Shown in pieces: positions 34,140 through 43,567 of a DNA stretch of 64,000 nt. Within the stretch, counting starts at the first letter, position 1. Every line of letters starts with the position of its first letter. A model generated the notes under the pieces. The model searched no databases, was not told the DNA's origin, and saw only the letters and a program-made list of their open reading frames with translations. The position numbers and the translations under genes were made by a program. The stretch covers positions 124,001 through 188,000 of the forward strand of contig CAVVMR010000002.1 of NCBI GenBank assembly GCA_963749515.1. Reading direction: 5' to 3'. The stretch is from Gaiellasilicea sp963749515 (GTDB lineage: Bacteria > Actinomycetota > Thermoleophilia > Gaiellales > Gaiellaceae).

Positions 34140-35012
34140 ATGCCGGCTCGCCACCTGCGGATCCAACTCGCGACGATCGGCCTCCAGGGGATGGCGCGGC
34201 TTGCCTGGCAGAACCGCACCGGCGCGCAGCTTCGGGCCGCTGAGGTCTGCCGGCCACTGCTCGAGGGACGTCGCGGGCTCGAGCTCGGAGGACCATCCGC
34301 GATCTTCTCGCGCACCGGGCCGTTGCCGCTGTATCCCCTGTTCGACCGGCTGGACAATTGCGACTTCGCAAGCGACACGGTCTGGCATGGCGAAGCCGCG
34401 GATGGCACGGCGTTCATGTACGACGAGGCGAGGCCCCCCGGTCGACGTCTCATCCGCGATGCGACCTCCTTGGTCGGAGTCGAGGACTCGTCCTACGACG
34501 CGGTGCTCGCCTCACACACGCTCGAGCACATCGCCAACCCGTTGCAAGCCCTGTCCGAATGGAGACGGGTCGTCGGGGCCGACGGCCATCTCGTCCTCGT
34601 CCTGCCGCACCTGGAGAACACCTTCGACCACCGGCGCCCCGTGACCACCCTGGAGCACATCGAGGCGGACTTCGCCGCCTCGACCCCTGAGGACGACCCG
34701 ACGCACGTCAGGGAGTTCATCGAGCTGTGCGACCTGGGGCGCGTTCCCGACCAGCTGTCCCGGGAGGCGTTCGAGCGACGCACCCTCGACCACATGGCGA
34801 ATCGAACCGTGCACCACCACGTGTTCGATACCGACCTGGCCGTGCGGCTGCTCGACCGCGCGGGCTGTCAGCTCCTCTGGGTCGAGACCGCGCTTCCGTT
34901 TCACATCGTCGCCGTCGCACGCGCGAACGCGGCCGAGCCGGACAACAGCGATTTCCTGTCGTCCACCGCCGGCTGGCGAAAGCACAGCGTCTTTCCGCGG
35001 GACCGGGCCTAG
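34140..35012 (+). CDS. SAM-dependent methyltransferase-like protein
   Basis: 290 aa. Class I Rossmann fold with a variant motif I (GRRGLELGGPSAIFSRTG) and YDAVLASHTLEHIANPLQAL plus LVLVLPHLENTF. The variant glycine loop resembles the subgroup that modifies glycans or acts on lipid-linked sugars. A purine-rich stretch before the ATG (GGGAAGGATGAG) may serve as ribosome binding site; the transcript is probably leadered. Confidence 0.8.
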   Translation: MPARHLRIQLATIGLQGMARLAWQNRTGAQLRAAEVCRPLLEGRRGLELGGPSAIFSRTGPLPLYPLFDRLDNCDFASDTVWHGEAADGTAFMYDEARPPGRRLIRDATSLVGVEDSSYDAVLASHTLEHIANPLQALSEWRRVVGADGHLVLVLPHLENTFDHRRPVTTLEHIEADFAASTPEDDPTHVREFIELCDLGRVPDQLSREAFERRTLDHMANRTVHHHVFDTDLAVRLLDRAGCQLLWVETALPFHIVAVARANAAEPDNSDFLSSTAGWRKHSVFPRDRA

Positions 35013-36118
35013 GTCGCCAGGACGCGGTCGTACGCCGACGCCAGCCGTTCGGCGGCAGCCTGCGTCGAGTATCTCTGGACGACCTCGGCCGGATACGCGA
35101 CGCGCTCGGCCGGAGAGCCCGCAAGCGGCCCGGCTTCGAGCAGACGCGCAAGCCCGAGCCAGTCACCCGGCGTGAAGAGCGGAGCGCCCGATCCGTCCAG
35201 AACCTCGGGGATCGCGCCCGAGGAGCTCGCGATCACGGGAGCTCCCGCAGCAAGCGCCTCGGCCAGCACCAGCCCGAACTGCTCTTCCCAGGTCCTGGTC
35301 GGCAGGCTGGCGAGGACGACGCACGAGGCACCCGCGAAGACGGACGGCATCTCGTCGTAGGGAACTGGCCGGATCTCGACCCGGTCGGCGAGCCCGAGGT
35401 CGTCGGCATAGCGCAACAGCCTGTCCCGCTCGGGGCCGGTTCCGACGATCAGGAGCCGAGCCTTCGCATCGACCGTCGCCAGAGCCCGGATCACGTCGTA
35501 GTGCCCCTTCTCCCAGACGAGTCGACCGGGCGACACGATCAGGTGGTCCCCGCTTGGAGGAGCAGAGCCGGCCGCAAACCGGTCGACGTCGATCCCCGGC
35601 TCGACAACCTGGATCCGCTGATCGTCTGCCCCCTCGAGCAGCAGGCACCGGCGCGCACGCTCCGTCGTCGGCAGAAAGAGATCCGCCTCGGCGAGCAACG
35701 CGCGACGGTTCGCCGCTGCCCGCGCGGTGCGAAACGTGGAGCGAAACGGGATCGTCTCCCACACCGTCGTGACCAGTCGGAACCCGTGCTCCCGGCGCAG
35801 GCGAGCCGGCTGAGCGGCGAACCACGGGCCGAGCTCGGCGGTGTGGACGATCGCGGCTCCGCGCACGAGCGCCTCCGTGTCGAGATACGCATCGCCGATC
35901 AGGTGCGTTGCCAGAGTCCCGAGCCGCCCGCGCGGCAGCCGGGCCCGTCTCGTCCGCGCAGTCGTCCACGGCACGTCGAGACCCTCGAGCCGCTGATCGG
36001 CGCGGGCCGTGGTCACGACTTCGATCTCGAAGCGATCGCGCAGACGCTCCCAGGGGCGCAGCTCCCCGATGTTCGCGTGGTGCCCGCGGAGAACGACGAC
36101 ACGCGGCCGCACGGTCAC
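35009..36118 (-). CDS. Glycosyltransferase family 4
   Basis: 369 aa from GTG 36118 (GTGA overlap with the flippase stop). RPRVVVLRGHHANIGELRPWE, then SPGRLVWEKGHYDVIRAL and the donor motif EEQFGLVLAEALAAG. Together with the flippase and methyltransferase upstream it forms a minus-strand group. It overlaps the convergent methyltransferase by 4 bp. Confidence 0.9.
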   Translation of the reverse strand: MTVRPRVVVLRGHHANIGELRPWERLRDRFEIEVVTTARADQRLEGLDVPWTTARTRRARLPRGRLGTLATHLIGDAYLDTEALVRGAAIVHTAELGPWFAAQPARLRREHGFRLVTTVWETIPFRSTFRTARAAANRRALLAEADLFLPTTERARRCLLLEGADDQRIQVVEPGIDVDRFAAGSAPPSGDHLIVSPGRLVWEKGHYDVIRALATVDAKARLLIVGTGPERDRLLRYADDLGLADRVEIRPVPYDEMPSVFAGASCVVLASLPTRTWEEQFGLVLAEALAAGAPVIASSSGAIPEVLDGSGAPLFTPGDWLGLARLLEAGPLAGSPAERVAYPAEVVQRYSTQAAAERLASAYDRVLAT

Positions 36119-37611
36119 AGCTTCTCCTCGCCCTCTTCGTCGTCCTCGCCCCATCTGAAGCCGATGCCGTGGTACAGATCGGCGGGCACGGCCCGCGTCA
36201 CGATCGCGACCGCGACGAACGCGACGGTGGCGACACACGCGCCGACGACCTCTGAGTCGCGAAGCAGGTACGCGGCGCCGACGGCGACACCCGCTGCGAT
36301 GCCGACCTTCCAGGCGGCACGCAGGCTCGGCGCGCCGGCCCGATTCGTCCGGCGCAGAGCGACCCAGAGGAAGAAAGCGAGCGCCGTTTCGGCGCCGACG
36401 GCAACCCATGCTGCAGCCTCGGCGCCGCCGGACGGGACGAACGCGAGCCCAAGCGCGAGGACCACGAGGAGCGCCAGACCGTTGGCGACGGCCATCGCCC
36501 GCTGTGCTCGGCCGGCGATCAGGCCAAGCTGCCAGGTCTGGACGAGGAACACGGGAATCAGCGCCAGCGCCTGGATCCTCAGGACAGGCGCAGCATCGCC
36601 GTACTCGTCTCCGAAGAGACCAATCACTGGCTCGGCCAGGATGCCGATGCCGATGACGAGCAGCGTCGCGATCACAAGCGACGCCTCGGTCATGCTCTGG
36701 AGTGCGCGGCGGAGTCGAGAGTCGTCCTCGTCGCCGGCGACCGAGAGCAGAGGCAGCGCGACCGAGAGGATGAGCGCAGGCAGGCCGAGCAGCATCTCGA
36801 AGATGCGGAACGAGGTGCCGAAAAGACCGGTCTGCACCTCCGTCGACAGCAGCGAGACGAGCACGACCAGCACCCGGAAGTAGATGACGCTCATCGCAAA
36901 GGCCACGGCCAGCGGGAGCGTCTCGCGCAGGAGCTGCACGATCACCGTGCGGCGCACGCCGCTCCCAAATCGCACCCCGACCCGTGCCAGGACCAGCGTG
37001 ACCGGGATCAGGGCGACCGCGACGGCGACCTGGAGGCCGAAGAAGGGAAGCAGTCCCGCGCCGGCGAGGACGAGCACAGCGACTCCGGCCAGCGTCAGGA
37101 GATTGCGGAGCACCTCCAACGCCGTGAGCGAGGCGATCCGGAGCCCGACCCAGATCGGAACTGTGAGCATCGACTGAGCACTGATCAGCACGACGCCCAC
37201 ACCACCGATCGCCGTGCCCGCGATCACGACGTTCTCATAACCCGCCACGGCGGTGAAACCGACCGCCGCGAGCACTCCGAGGCTGGCTCCGATCACTCGG
37301 AGAAAGAGCAGGTTGTTGAGGATCTGGACGCGGTCGGCCGCCGTTCGCGCCACCGAGATCTCCCGGCTGCCGACGGCGGTCAACCCTGCGTCGGTGATCC
37401 CTGCAACGATGCCGAGCACCGCCATCACCGTCGCGTAGCGGCCGAAGTCGACGACGCTCAGGTGTCGAAGGAGCAGCACCGCGGTCGCGAGGCCGAGTGC
37501 GGTGCTGATCCCGAACCCGACACCGCGGATGAGGCCGCCCCGCACGACGCGCCCTCCTGCCTCGGGCGTCCGAAGCAGGTCGAGGCTCGGATCCTCGGTG
37601 TCTGCGATCAC
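36115..37611 (-). CDS. Wzx-type polysaccharide flippase (MOP superfamily)
   Basis: 498 aa from GTG 37611, about 12-14 helices. The start IRGVGFGISTALGLATAVLLLRHLS and VDFGRYATVMAVLGI are characteristic of O-antigen/teichuronic acid translocases that flip undecaprenyl-linked repeat units. The C-terminus is acidic (DDEEGEEKL). It lies 4 bp after a methyltransferase gene. A second Wzx-like protein is at 55964-57478. Confidence 0.88.
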   Translation of the reverse strand: MIADTEDPSLDLLRTPEAGGRVVRGGLIRGVGFGISTALGLATAVLLLRHLSVVDFGRYATVMAVLGIVAGITDAGLTAVGSREISVARTAADRVQILNNLLFLRVIGASLGVLAAVGFTAVAGYENVVIAGTAIGGVGVVLISAQSMLTVPIWVGLRIASLTALEVLRNLLTLAGVAVLVLAGAGLLPFFGLQVAVAVALIPVTLVLARVGVRFGSGVRRTVIVQLLRETLPLAVAFAMSVIYFRVLVVLVSLLSTEVQTGLFGTSFRIFEMLLGLPALILSVALPLLSVAGDEDDSRLRRALQSMTEASLVIATLLVIGIGILAEPVIGLFGDEYGDAAPVLRIQALALIPVFLVQTWQLGLIAGRAQRAMAVANGLALLVVLALGLAFVPSGGAEAAAWVAVGAETALAFFLWVALRRTNRAGAPSLRAAWKVGIAAGVAVGAAYLLRDSEVVGACVATVAFVAVAIVTRAVPADLYHGIGFRWGEDDEEGEEKL

Positions 37612-37615
37612 GTCC

Positions 37616-38317
37616 TCACGGCGCGGCCTGCGGCACGTGAGCGCGCAGGTCGATCTGCCGGTGCCAGAGGTGACGGAGACGTCCACGCAGCACGCGGTCG
37701 ACGACCGCGCTCCCGCGCCCGAGCGCTCCGAGCGGTCCGACGGAGTCGACCACGAAGCCGGCCTCCTCGAACGCCCGCCGGAGGCTCGAGGGCGAGAACC
37801 ACCGGAGGTGTGTGGCATCGAGCGGGCCGTAGCTCCGAAGCTCCCACCGGCCCTTGAGCAGCATGACGATGATCTCTCGGTGAGCAACGTTCGGCGTGCT
37901 CGCGAACACGAGCGCACCGGGCCGGAGCAGCGGCCGCACGCGCCCGAGGACGGCCCATGGATCACGCAGGTGCTCCAGCACCTCGCTGAGGATCAAGGCG
38001 TCGAACGACTCGGCGGGCCACGGCAGCTCGGCCTGCTCGACATCGCCTTCCACTACCTCGGTCAGCCGTTCGCGAGCCGCGGCCGCCGGCTCCGGGAAGA
38101 GCTCCACGCCGCAGTAGCGGCGGCACTTTCCCTCTGCGAGAGCAAGCGCACCGGTTGCCCCGTTGGAGCAGCCGATCTCCAGGATCGAGGCCTCTGGGTT
38201 GTCGGGCAGGGCGGCAACGTAGTCGTCGCGAGCCATCGCGAAGTACGACGTGTCCTTGTGGTCGTAACCGCCTCCCTGGACGGGCACGGGCCGCTCGTCA
38301 GTCGCCACGGCGTCCAC
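37616..38317 (-). CDS. SAM-dependent methyltransferase (class I)
   Basis: 233 aa from GTG 38317; a second GTG three codons later is also possible. Motif I SILEIGCSNGATGALAL, VEGDVEQAELPWPAESFDALILSEVLEHLRDPW and STPNVAHREIIVMLLKGRW are typical of methyltransferases fused to or paired with glycosyltransferases. The upstream glycosyltransferase frame runs into it by up to 256 bp, probably because that gene is damaged. Confidence 0.85.
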   Translation of the reverse strand: MDAVATDERPVPVQGGGYDHKDTSYFAMARDDYVAALPDNPEASILEIGCSNGATGALALAEGKCRRYCGVELFPEPAAAARERLTEVVEGDVEQAELPWPAESFDALILSEVLEHLRDPWAVLGRVRPLLRPGALVFASTPNVAHREIIVMLLKGRWELRSYGPLDATHLRWFSPSSLRRAFEEAGFVVDSVGPLGALGRGSAVVDRVLRGRLRHLWHRQIDLRAHVPQAAP

Positions 38318-39646
38318 CCTAACGCCGCCGACCGCCGGAAACTGGCTCGCGAAGCGGCCGTGACTGTCGCGCGAAAACCTCGTCGCCCGAGCGACGAGCG
38401 CGCCAGTGTCGCTCCCGCGCGGAGGAGGGCCCCACTCTCCGAGGAGCGCCGGCGGGGCGATGAGGCGACCCGTTCGATCAGCTCCCCGAGCGGCTCTCCA
38501 ATCCGTGTCCAGGACAGGTCCTCCTGCGCAGCAGTTACCGCCGAGCTCGCGGCGGTATGGGCGCGATCGTCATCGAGCAGCCCGGCCAGCGCCTCCGTCC
38601 AGCCGTCGACGTCGCCCGCAGCGACCACACGCCCCATGCCCCTCGACTCGACGAGGTCTGCCAGCACGTCACCCCCCGTCACGACCAGCGGCGTCCCGCA
38701 GGCGATGTGATCCAGCAACCTCGTGCGGAAGGCCAGCCTCGCTTCGAGCGAGTCGCGATGCGCGCTCACCCCAACATCTGCCTCGGCGAACCAGGCGAGG
38801 CGCTCGTCATACGGCACCCAGGCTCGGTTGAAGAAGACCGAGCGCCCATCGAGCCCGAGCTGTGTCGCGAGCGCGACGGCCTGATCGGCCATCGTCATCT
38901 CGCCGACCGCGCTGCTCGGATGCGCCAGCCCGAGGAACAGCAGCTTGACGTCGCTTCTGGTCTCCGCGAGACGTGCGACGGCGCGGATGACGGTCAGCGG
39001 GTCGAACCAGTTCCAGATCCCACCGCCCCAGAGCAGCAGGCGGTCGGACGCCTCGATCCCCGGCAGCACTCCTTTCACCGCCGGCCCCGATGCGGGCGGA
39101 GCCGGGTCGATGCCGAAAGGCACGACGGCGACGAGCGACGCCAGGGTCGGATCGTCTGCGTAGGCCTCCGGGGACACTCGCCCGAGCGCCGCGAGCGCCC
39201 CCAACCAGTGATCGCGCTGCCGGTCGCTGGCGCAGAGAAACGCGTCTCCGAGCAGAAGCGCGACGCGTGTCGTGGCGACGACCTCGTCGTAGCGAATGCT
39301 CTGCAACCGATCGCGTGCCTCCTGTTCGGCGAGGAGGGCGGCGGCCTCCACGAGTGCCGGCGCATAGAGATCGAAGACCAGCCGGACGCCTGCCCGGCGC
39401 AGCCGTCGTATCAGGCCGAGCGGCAAGGTCTGCGCCACGACGACGTCGGCTGCCAGACTCGCCACCGTTCGCACGGACTCAGCCTTTCGAAACGTGTACG
39501 GCGTCCCCGGAATGCCTTCACCCGGTGCGACGAGCGTCACCTCGAAGCGGCCCGGAGAGCTCGGTCGCGAGACGGTGATACCGAATCCCAGGACCCGCCA
39601 TCTGCTTCCCGACCGGATCCGTGGACCACATGACGACACGGAGCAT
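38062..39646 (-). pseudogene. Glycosyltransferase family 4, interrupted by a +1 frameshift
   Basis: From ATG 39646 the frame reads MLRVVMWSTDPVGKQMAGPG and RYHRLATELSG, then breaks. Removing one G of the GGG run (complement of 39551-39553) joins it to RFEVTLVAPGEGIPGTPYTF in the next frame, which continues as a full GT4 (LFDLYAPALVEAAALLAEQE, LLLWGGGIWNWFDPLTVIRA, RTRLLDHIACGTPLVV). The 3' end is also unclear: the second frame has no stop until 38062, far inside the next gene, so real coding probably ends near 38320. Either an assembly indel or a genuine lesion. Confidence 0.72.
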
Positions 39647-39651
39647 TCGCG

Positions 39652-39657
39652 TATCGT
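39652..39657 (+). promoter_or_regulatory. -10-like hexamer TATCGT, GT2 at 39668
   Basis: 10 nt before ATG 39668, in the 21-bp gap to the divergent GT4. Confidence 0.45.
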
Positions 39658-39667
39658 GCCTTGTCCC

Positions 39668-40735
39668 ATGCGGGCCGTCGTCGTCATCCCGACGTTGAAC
39701 GCCTGCGGACTGCTCGCCGAGGCCGTCGCGAGCATCGAAGCCCAGTCCCTTCCGGTCGAGACCATCGTCGTCGACAACGCGTCGACCGACGGGACGCTGG
39801 AAATGCTCGCGGTGCGTTTTCCGAAGGTGACGGTCGTCCAGAACACGGCGAACCTCGGCTTCGGGCGTGCCGTGAATCGTGGCGCTGCCGAGGCCGGCGA
39901 CTCCGACGTGATCATCCTGGTCAACAACGACGCCGTCTGTGCGCCCGACTTCGTGGCGGAGCTGCTCGCGCCGTTCGCGGACGAATCGGTCGGCATGACG
40001 GCGGGTGTCCTCCTGCAGGGAGCCGCACCGGAGCTGATCGACTCGGCAGGAATCGAGCTCGACACGACGCTTGGCTCGTGGGACTACCTCTGGAACCGCC
40101 CGGTGAGCGCGTTGGCGGCCGCGCAGGACCCGGTCGGTCCGTGCGGCGGCGCAGCCGCGTATCGCCTGCCCGCATTCCGGGAGCTCGGCGGCTTCGACGA
40201 GACGCTCTTCGCGTACTGGGAGGACGTCGATCTCGCCCTGCGCTTCCGCGAGGCGGGTTGGCGGTGCGTCCTGGCGCCCGGCGCGCGCGCGGTGCACAAG
40301 CACGGGCAGACACTCGGAGCGGCGTCGCCTGCGGCGCGCCGGCTGGAGGCGTTCGGTCGTGGCTATGTACTGGCGAAGTACCGTGTTGGCGGCCGCAACC
40401 CGCTACGGAGGGCGAAGATCGCCGCGCTCGACTGGCCCGTGCTCGCCGTGCATCTCATCCTGCGGCGGGAGGCAGGACCTGCGCGCGAGCGCCTTCGCGC
40501 CCGCTCGCTCGGCCTGCGGGCTCCAGGTCGCCGGGCACCACTGGAGCTGGCTGCGGTCGGCTTCGCGACCGCCGTGCGACGGCAGGTGAACCAGCTTCGC
40601 CTGCGCGTCGCAGGCGGCCTTCCCGACTCACTTCACGGACGGCGCCGACAAAGGAGATTGACGTACGGCTCGGTCCACGGCTCCGAGATCGAGACGGCGC
40701 GCCCGTTCGCTTCGTCGATCCACTCGACGTCGTAG
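39668..40735 (+). CDS. Glycosyltransferase family 2
   Basis: 355 aa from ATG 39668. RAVVVIPTLNACGLLAEAV, VVDNASTDGTLEML, NLGFGRAVNRG, the NND donor site (VNNDAVCAPDF) and YWEDVDLALRFREAGW define a rhamnosyltransferase-like GT2. About 100 bp of its 3' end lie over the end of the convergent fkbM-like gene, where the protein looks non-homologous (arginine-rich), so the native stop may be earlier. A TATCGT box precedes the ATG by 10 nt. Confidence 0.87.
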   Translation: MRAVVVIPTLNACGLLAEAVASIEAQSLPVETIVVDNASTDGTLEMLAVRFPKVTVVQNTANLGFGRAVNRGAAEAGDSDVIILVNNDAVCAPDFVAELLAPFADESVGMTAGVLLQGAAPELIDSAGIELDTTLGSWDYLWNRPVSALAAAQDPVGPCGGAAAYRLPAFRELGGFDETLFAYWEDVDLALRFREAGWRCVLAPGARAVHKHGQTLGAASPAARRLEAFGRGYVLAKYRVGGRNPLRRAKIAALDWPVLAVHLILRREAGPARERLRARSLGLRAPGRRAPLELAAVGFATAVRRQVNQLRLRVAGGLPDSLHGRRRQRRLTYGSVHGSEIETARPFASSIHSTS

Positions 40736-41469
40736 CCGCGTTCCCGTAGCCAGACGAACAGCTCGTCCTGCGAGGAACCTGCGCGCTCGAGCAAGACCGG
40801 ATTGCACTCGAGAAAGAGCGCGCGTGGCGGCCGCTCCGCCGTCACGAGACGTTCCATGCCCCGGAGGGCGGCAAGCTCGGCTCCCTCGACGTCCAGCTTG
40901 ACGACATCGACCGGGCCGTCGATCACGTCGTCCGCACGGACGACCTCGATCTCGACGGGATCGGCTTCGCCCTCTGGTTCGTAAAGGCTGCTCTCGTCAC
41001 CGCGGATGAAGAACCGCACGCTTCCCGGCGACGCGCCGAGGGCTTTGGGGACGATCTCGACCCTGGACTCGACGCCGTTTGCGAGGAGATTTTCGCGCAG
41101 AACACCGAGGACGCTGCCGTTCGGCTCGAACACGACGACGCGGCCGTCCGGCCCCACCGCACGGGCCTCGTGCACCGTGACGAAGCCGAGATGGGCGCCG
41201 CCTTCGAGGACCACTCCGCCCGCGGGGACCGCCTCCGCCAAAAGACGGACGAACGTCCGCTCGCGCCCGAGCTCGCGCAGCTCACGGACGTAGTGGAGCT
41301 GGGCAAGATCGGTGCCTGCGATCCGGACGCCGTCCACATCGAGCACGAAGCGTTCGAACGGGCGGGACGCGAGCGGCGCAACTCGGTCGACGATCGCCCC
41401 GAGGCCCAGCCTCCGCGCGAGCCTGGCGAGCCATTCGAGCGTCGTCAATGCGGCGAGCTTCGCTTGCAT
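40633..41469 (-). CDS. FkbM-family methyltransferase
   Basis: 278 aa. VVLEGGAHLGFVTVHEA (motif I variant), VVVFEPNGSVLGVLRENL, VRFFIRGDESSLYEPEG, VDVVKLDVEGAELAALRGM and LFLECNPVLL are the FkbM landmarks. Such enzymes O-methylate sugars. It is transcribed alone, divergently from the Gmd-like gene, with a TAGTGT box 12 nt before its ATG. Confidence 0.9.
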   Translation of the reverse strand: MQAKLAALTTLEWLARLARRLGLGAIVDRVAPLASRPFERFVLDVDGVRIAGTDLAQLHYVRELRELGRERTFVRLLAEAVPAGGVVLEGGAHLGFVTVHEARAVGPDGRVVVFEPNGSVLGVLRENLLANGVESRVEIVPKALGASPGSVRFFIRGDESSLYEPEGEADPVEIEVVRADDVIDGPVDVVKLDVEGAELAALRGMERLVTAERPPRALFLECNPVLLERAGSSQDELFVWLRERGYDVEWIDEANGRAVSISEPWTEPYVNLLCRRRP

Positions 41470-41481
41470 GGCTCGCTCTCG

Positions 41482-41487
41482 ACACTA
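41482..41487 (-). promoter_or_regulatory. -10-like hexamer TAGTGT, fkbM-like gene
   Basis: 12 nt before ATG 41469. Confidence 0.4.
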
Positions 41488-41492
41488 CCCGA

Positions 41493-41498
41493 TACCCT
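41493..41498 (+). promoter_or_regulatory. -10-like hexamer TACCCT, Gmd-like gene
   Basis: 11 nt before ATG 41510. Confidence 0.4.
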
Positions 41499-41509
41499 TC
41501 TCGCGGCCC

Positions 41510-42647
41510 ATGAGCGACTCGATCTGGACTCCGGCCGGGCTCGACGCGCTCCAGCGCGAGTTCGCGGACGTCTACGGGGGGCGGACGGTGCTCGTCACCG
41601 GCGCGGACGGGTTCATGGGCTCTCACCTGACCGATGCCCTCGTCGAGCTGGGCGCGAACGTCCACGCGTTCGTCCGCGCCACCTCGAGCGGCGCGCTGAA
41701 CAACATCTCGCACCTCCGCAACCGGCTGAGCGTGCACTTCGCCGATCTCACCGACAAGACGTCGATCGACTACCTCGTCAAGGACCTTCGCGACGCGCCG
41801 GACAAGCCGTACGTGTTCCACCTCGGCGCACAGGCACACGTGGGCGAGTCTTGGCACCGGCCCTACGAGACGGTGATGGCGAACACCATCGGAACGCTCA
41901 ACCTGCTCCAGTCGATCGTCGACTGGGGGCTCGAACTGGAGAAGTTCGACACGGCCGGCACCTCGGAGGAGTACGGCAACGTCGACGAAGCGGTCACCCA
42001 CCATCACGACTTCGACGAAGCGGGCGGGCTGATCCTGCACGAGCGCTCCCCGATCAACCCGAAGTCGATCTACGCCACGGCCAAGGTCGCAGCCGACTTT
42101 CTGACGATGAACTACCACGACGCGTTCGGCGTCCCGGGTGTCGTCACGCGCATGTTCAACAACTACGGGCCGCGGCAGAACCCGCGCTACGTCACCGGAA
42201 CGATCATCACGCAGGCGTTGACTCGGCCGCACGTCGAGCTCGGCGCGCTGGAGCCGCTGCGCGACTTCTGTTTCTGCACCGACGGCGTCCGAGGTCACCT
42301 GACCGTCGCTGCGCACGGCGTTCCCGGCGACGTCTACGTCTACGGGCAGGGTCAGAACATCTCGATGGCGGACTGGTCCGAGCTGATCCTCCGGGTCGGG
42401 CGTGAGAGCGGATTCTGGGGCGACGACCGCGAGATCGTGACAACGCCGGCGCGCCTGCGGCCCGGGGTCACCGACGTGATGGCGCTCAAGGTCGGCTACG
42501 AGAAGCTCCACGGCGAGACCGGCTGGGAGCCGCAGGTCTCGTGGGAGGAAGGGCGTCCGGCAGACCATTTCCTGGTACGCAGAGAACCGAGAGCGCTGGA
42601 TCGGCCGTGTCGACTGGCTGACGACCGACGCCGCCGTCCAGACGTGA
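41510..42647 (+). pseudogene. NAD-dependent sugar epimerase/dehydratase (GDP-mannose 4,6-dehydratase-like), +1 frameshift near the 3' end
   Basis: Short-chain dehydrogenase fold: GADGFMGSHLTDAL, the AGTSEEYG serine/threonine, YATAK catalytic pair, FNNYGPRQNPRYVTGTII and LEPLRDFCFCTDGVRGHL. After WEPQVSWEEG the frame is lost; deleting one G at 42551-42553 restores VRQTISWYAENRERWIGRV and a stop at 42645-42647, the expected C-terminus. Without the correction the frame runs straight into the next epimerase and gives a false 751-aa fusion. Only the last ~30 residues are affected. Probably acts with the next gene on a GDP-deoxysugar (inference). Confidence 0.8.
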
Positions 42648-43567
42648 CACGCATCCTCGTCACCGGCGGCGGCGGCTTCCTCGGCTCGCACCTCGTCGAG
42701 CGGCTCGAACGCGACGGCCACGAGGTCTTCGCAGCCAGGCGCCGCGACTACGACCTGACGTCGATGGACGCCGTGTCACGGCTCTTCGACGACGCGCGCC
42801 CTGAGCTCGTCTTCCATCTTGCCGCCGAGGTAGGTGGGATCGGTGCGAACCGGGCGAACCCGGGCCGGTACTGGTACGCAAACCTGGTGATGGGCACTCA
42901 CGTGCTCGAGCAGAGCCGGATTCACGAGGTCGGCAAGCTGGTCGTCGCAGGCACGGTCTGCGCATACCCCAAGAACAGTCCAGTCCCGTTTCGCGAAGAA
43001 GACCTCTGGGACGGCTACCCGGAGGAGACGAATGCTCCATACGGCGTCGCCAAGAAGGCGCTGCTCGTCGGGAGCCAGGCATACCGGGCGCAGTACGGCC
43101 TCAACGCGATCTATCTCCTGCCGGCGAACCTCTACGGGCCGCGGGACAACTTCGATCTCGAGAGCTCGCACGTCATCGCGGCGCTGATCCGGAAGATGAT
43201 CGAGTCGCCCAGCGAGGTCGTGCTCTGGGGCGACGGCACACCGACACGCGAGTTCCTCTACGTGGAGGACTGCGTCGAGGGATTCGCCCTGGCCGCGGAA
43301 CGCTACGACGGCGCCGAACCCGTCAATCTCGGGACCGGCGTCGAGACCTCGATCCGCGAGCTCGCCGAGACGATCGCCGACGTGACCGGATTCGAGGGAG
43401 AGGTCGTCTGGGACACGTCGATGCCGAACGGCCAGCCGCGGCGACAGCTCGACGGCTCCCGCGCGGCAGAGCTGTTCGGCTTCCGCGCGGGTACCCCGCT
43501 GCGCGAGGGACTCGAGCGAACCGTCGCCTGGTACCGGGCCGCCGCTCCCGCGCATGCCGCTCGCTGA
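42644..43567 (+). CDS. NAD-dependent epimerase, GDP-L-fucose synthase-like
   Basis: 307 aa from GTG 42644, which overlaps the restored stop of the previous gene (GTGA). TRILVTGGGGFLGSHLVERL, AAEVGGIGANRANPGRYWYAN, SPVPFREEDLWDGYPEETNAPYG shortened to the YGVAKK active site, and NLYGPRDNFDLESSHVIAAL are hallmarks of Fcl/WcaG, which epimerises and reduces GDP-4-keto-6-deoxymannose. The Gmd-like partner directly upstream fits that pathway. Confidence 0.85.
   Translation: MTRILVTGGGGFLGSHLVERLERDGHEVFAARRRDYDLTSMDAVSRLFDDARPELVFHLAAEVGGIGANRANPGRYWYANLVMGTHVLEQSRIHEVGKLVVAGTVCAYPKNSPVPFREEDLWDGYPEETNAPYGVAKKALLVGSQAYRAQYGLNAIYLLPANLYGPRDNFDLESSHVIAALIRKMIESPSEVVLWGDGTPTREFLYVEDCVEGFALAAERYDGAEPVNLGTGVETSIRELAETIADVTGFEGEVVWDTSMPNGQPRRQLDGSRAAELFGFRAGTPLREGLERTVAWYRAAAPAHAAR

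Noticed and set aside
41312..43567. A single 751-residue bifunctional epimerase
   Set aside because: The joint between the two halves reads as out-of-frame sequence, and removing one base at 42551-42553 recreates a normal C-terminus, stop and overlapping GTG start.
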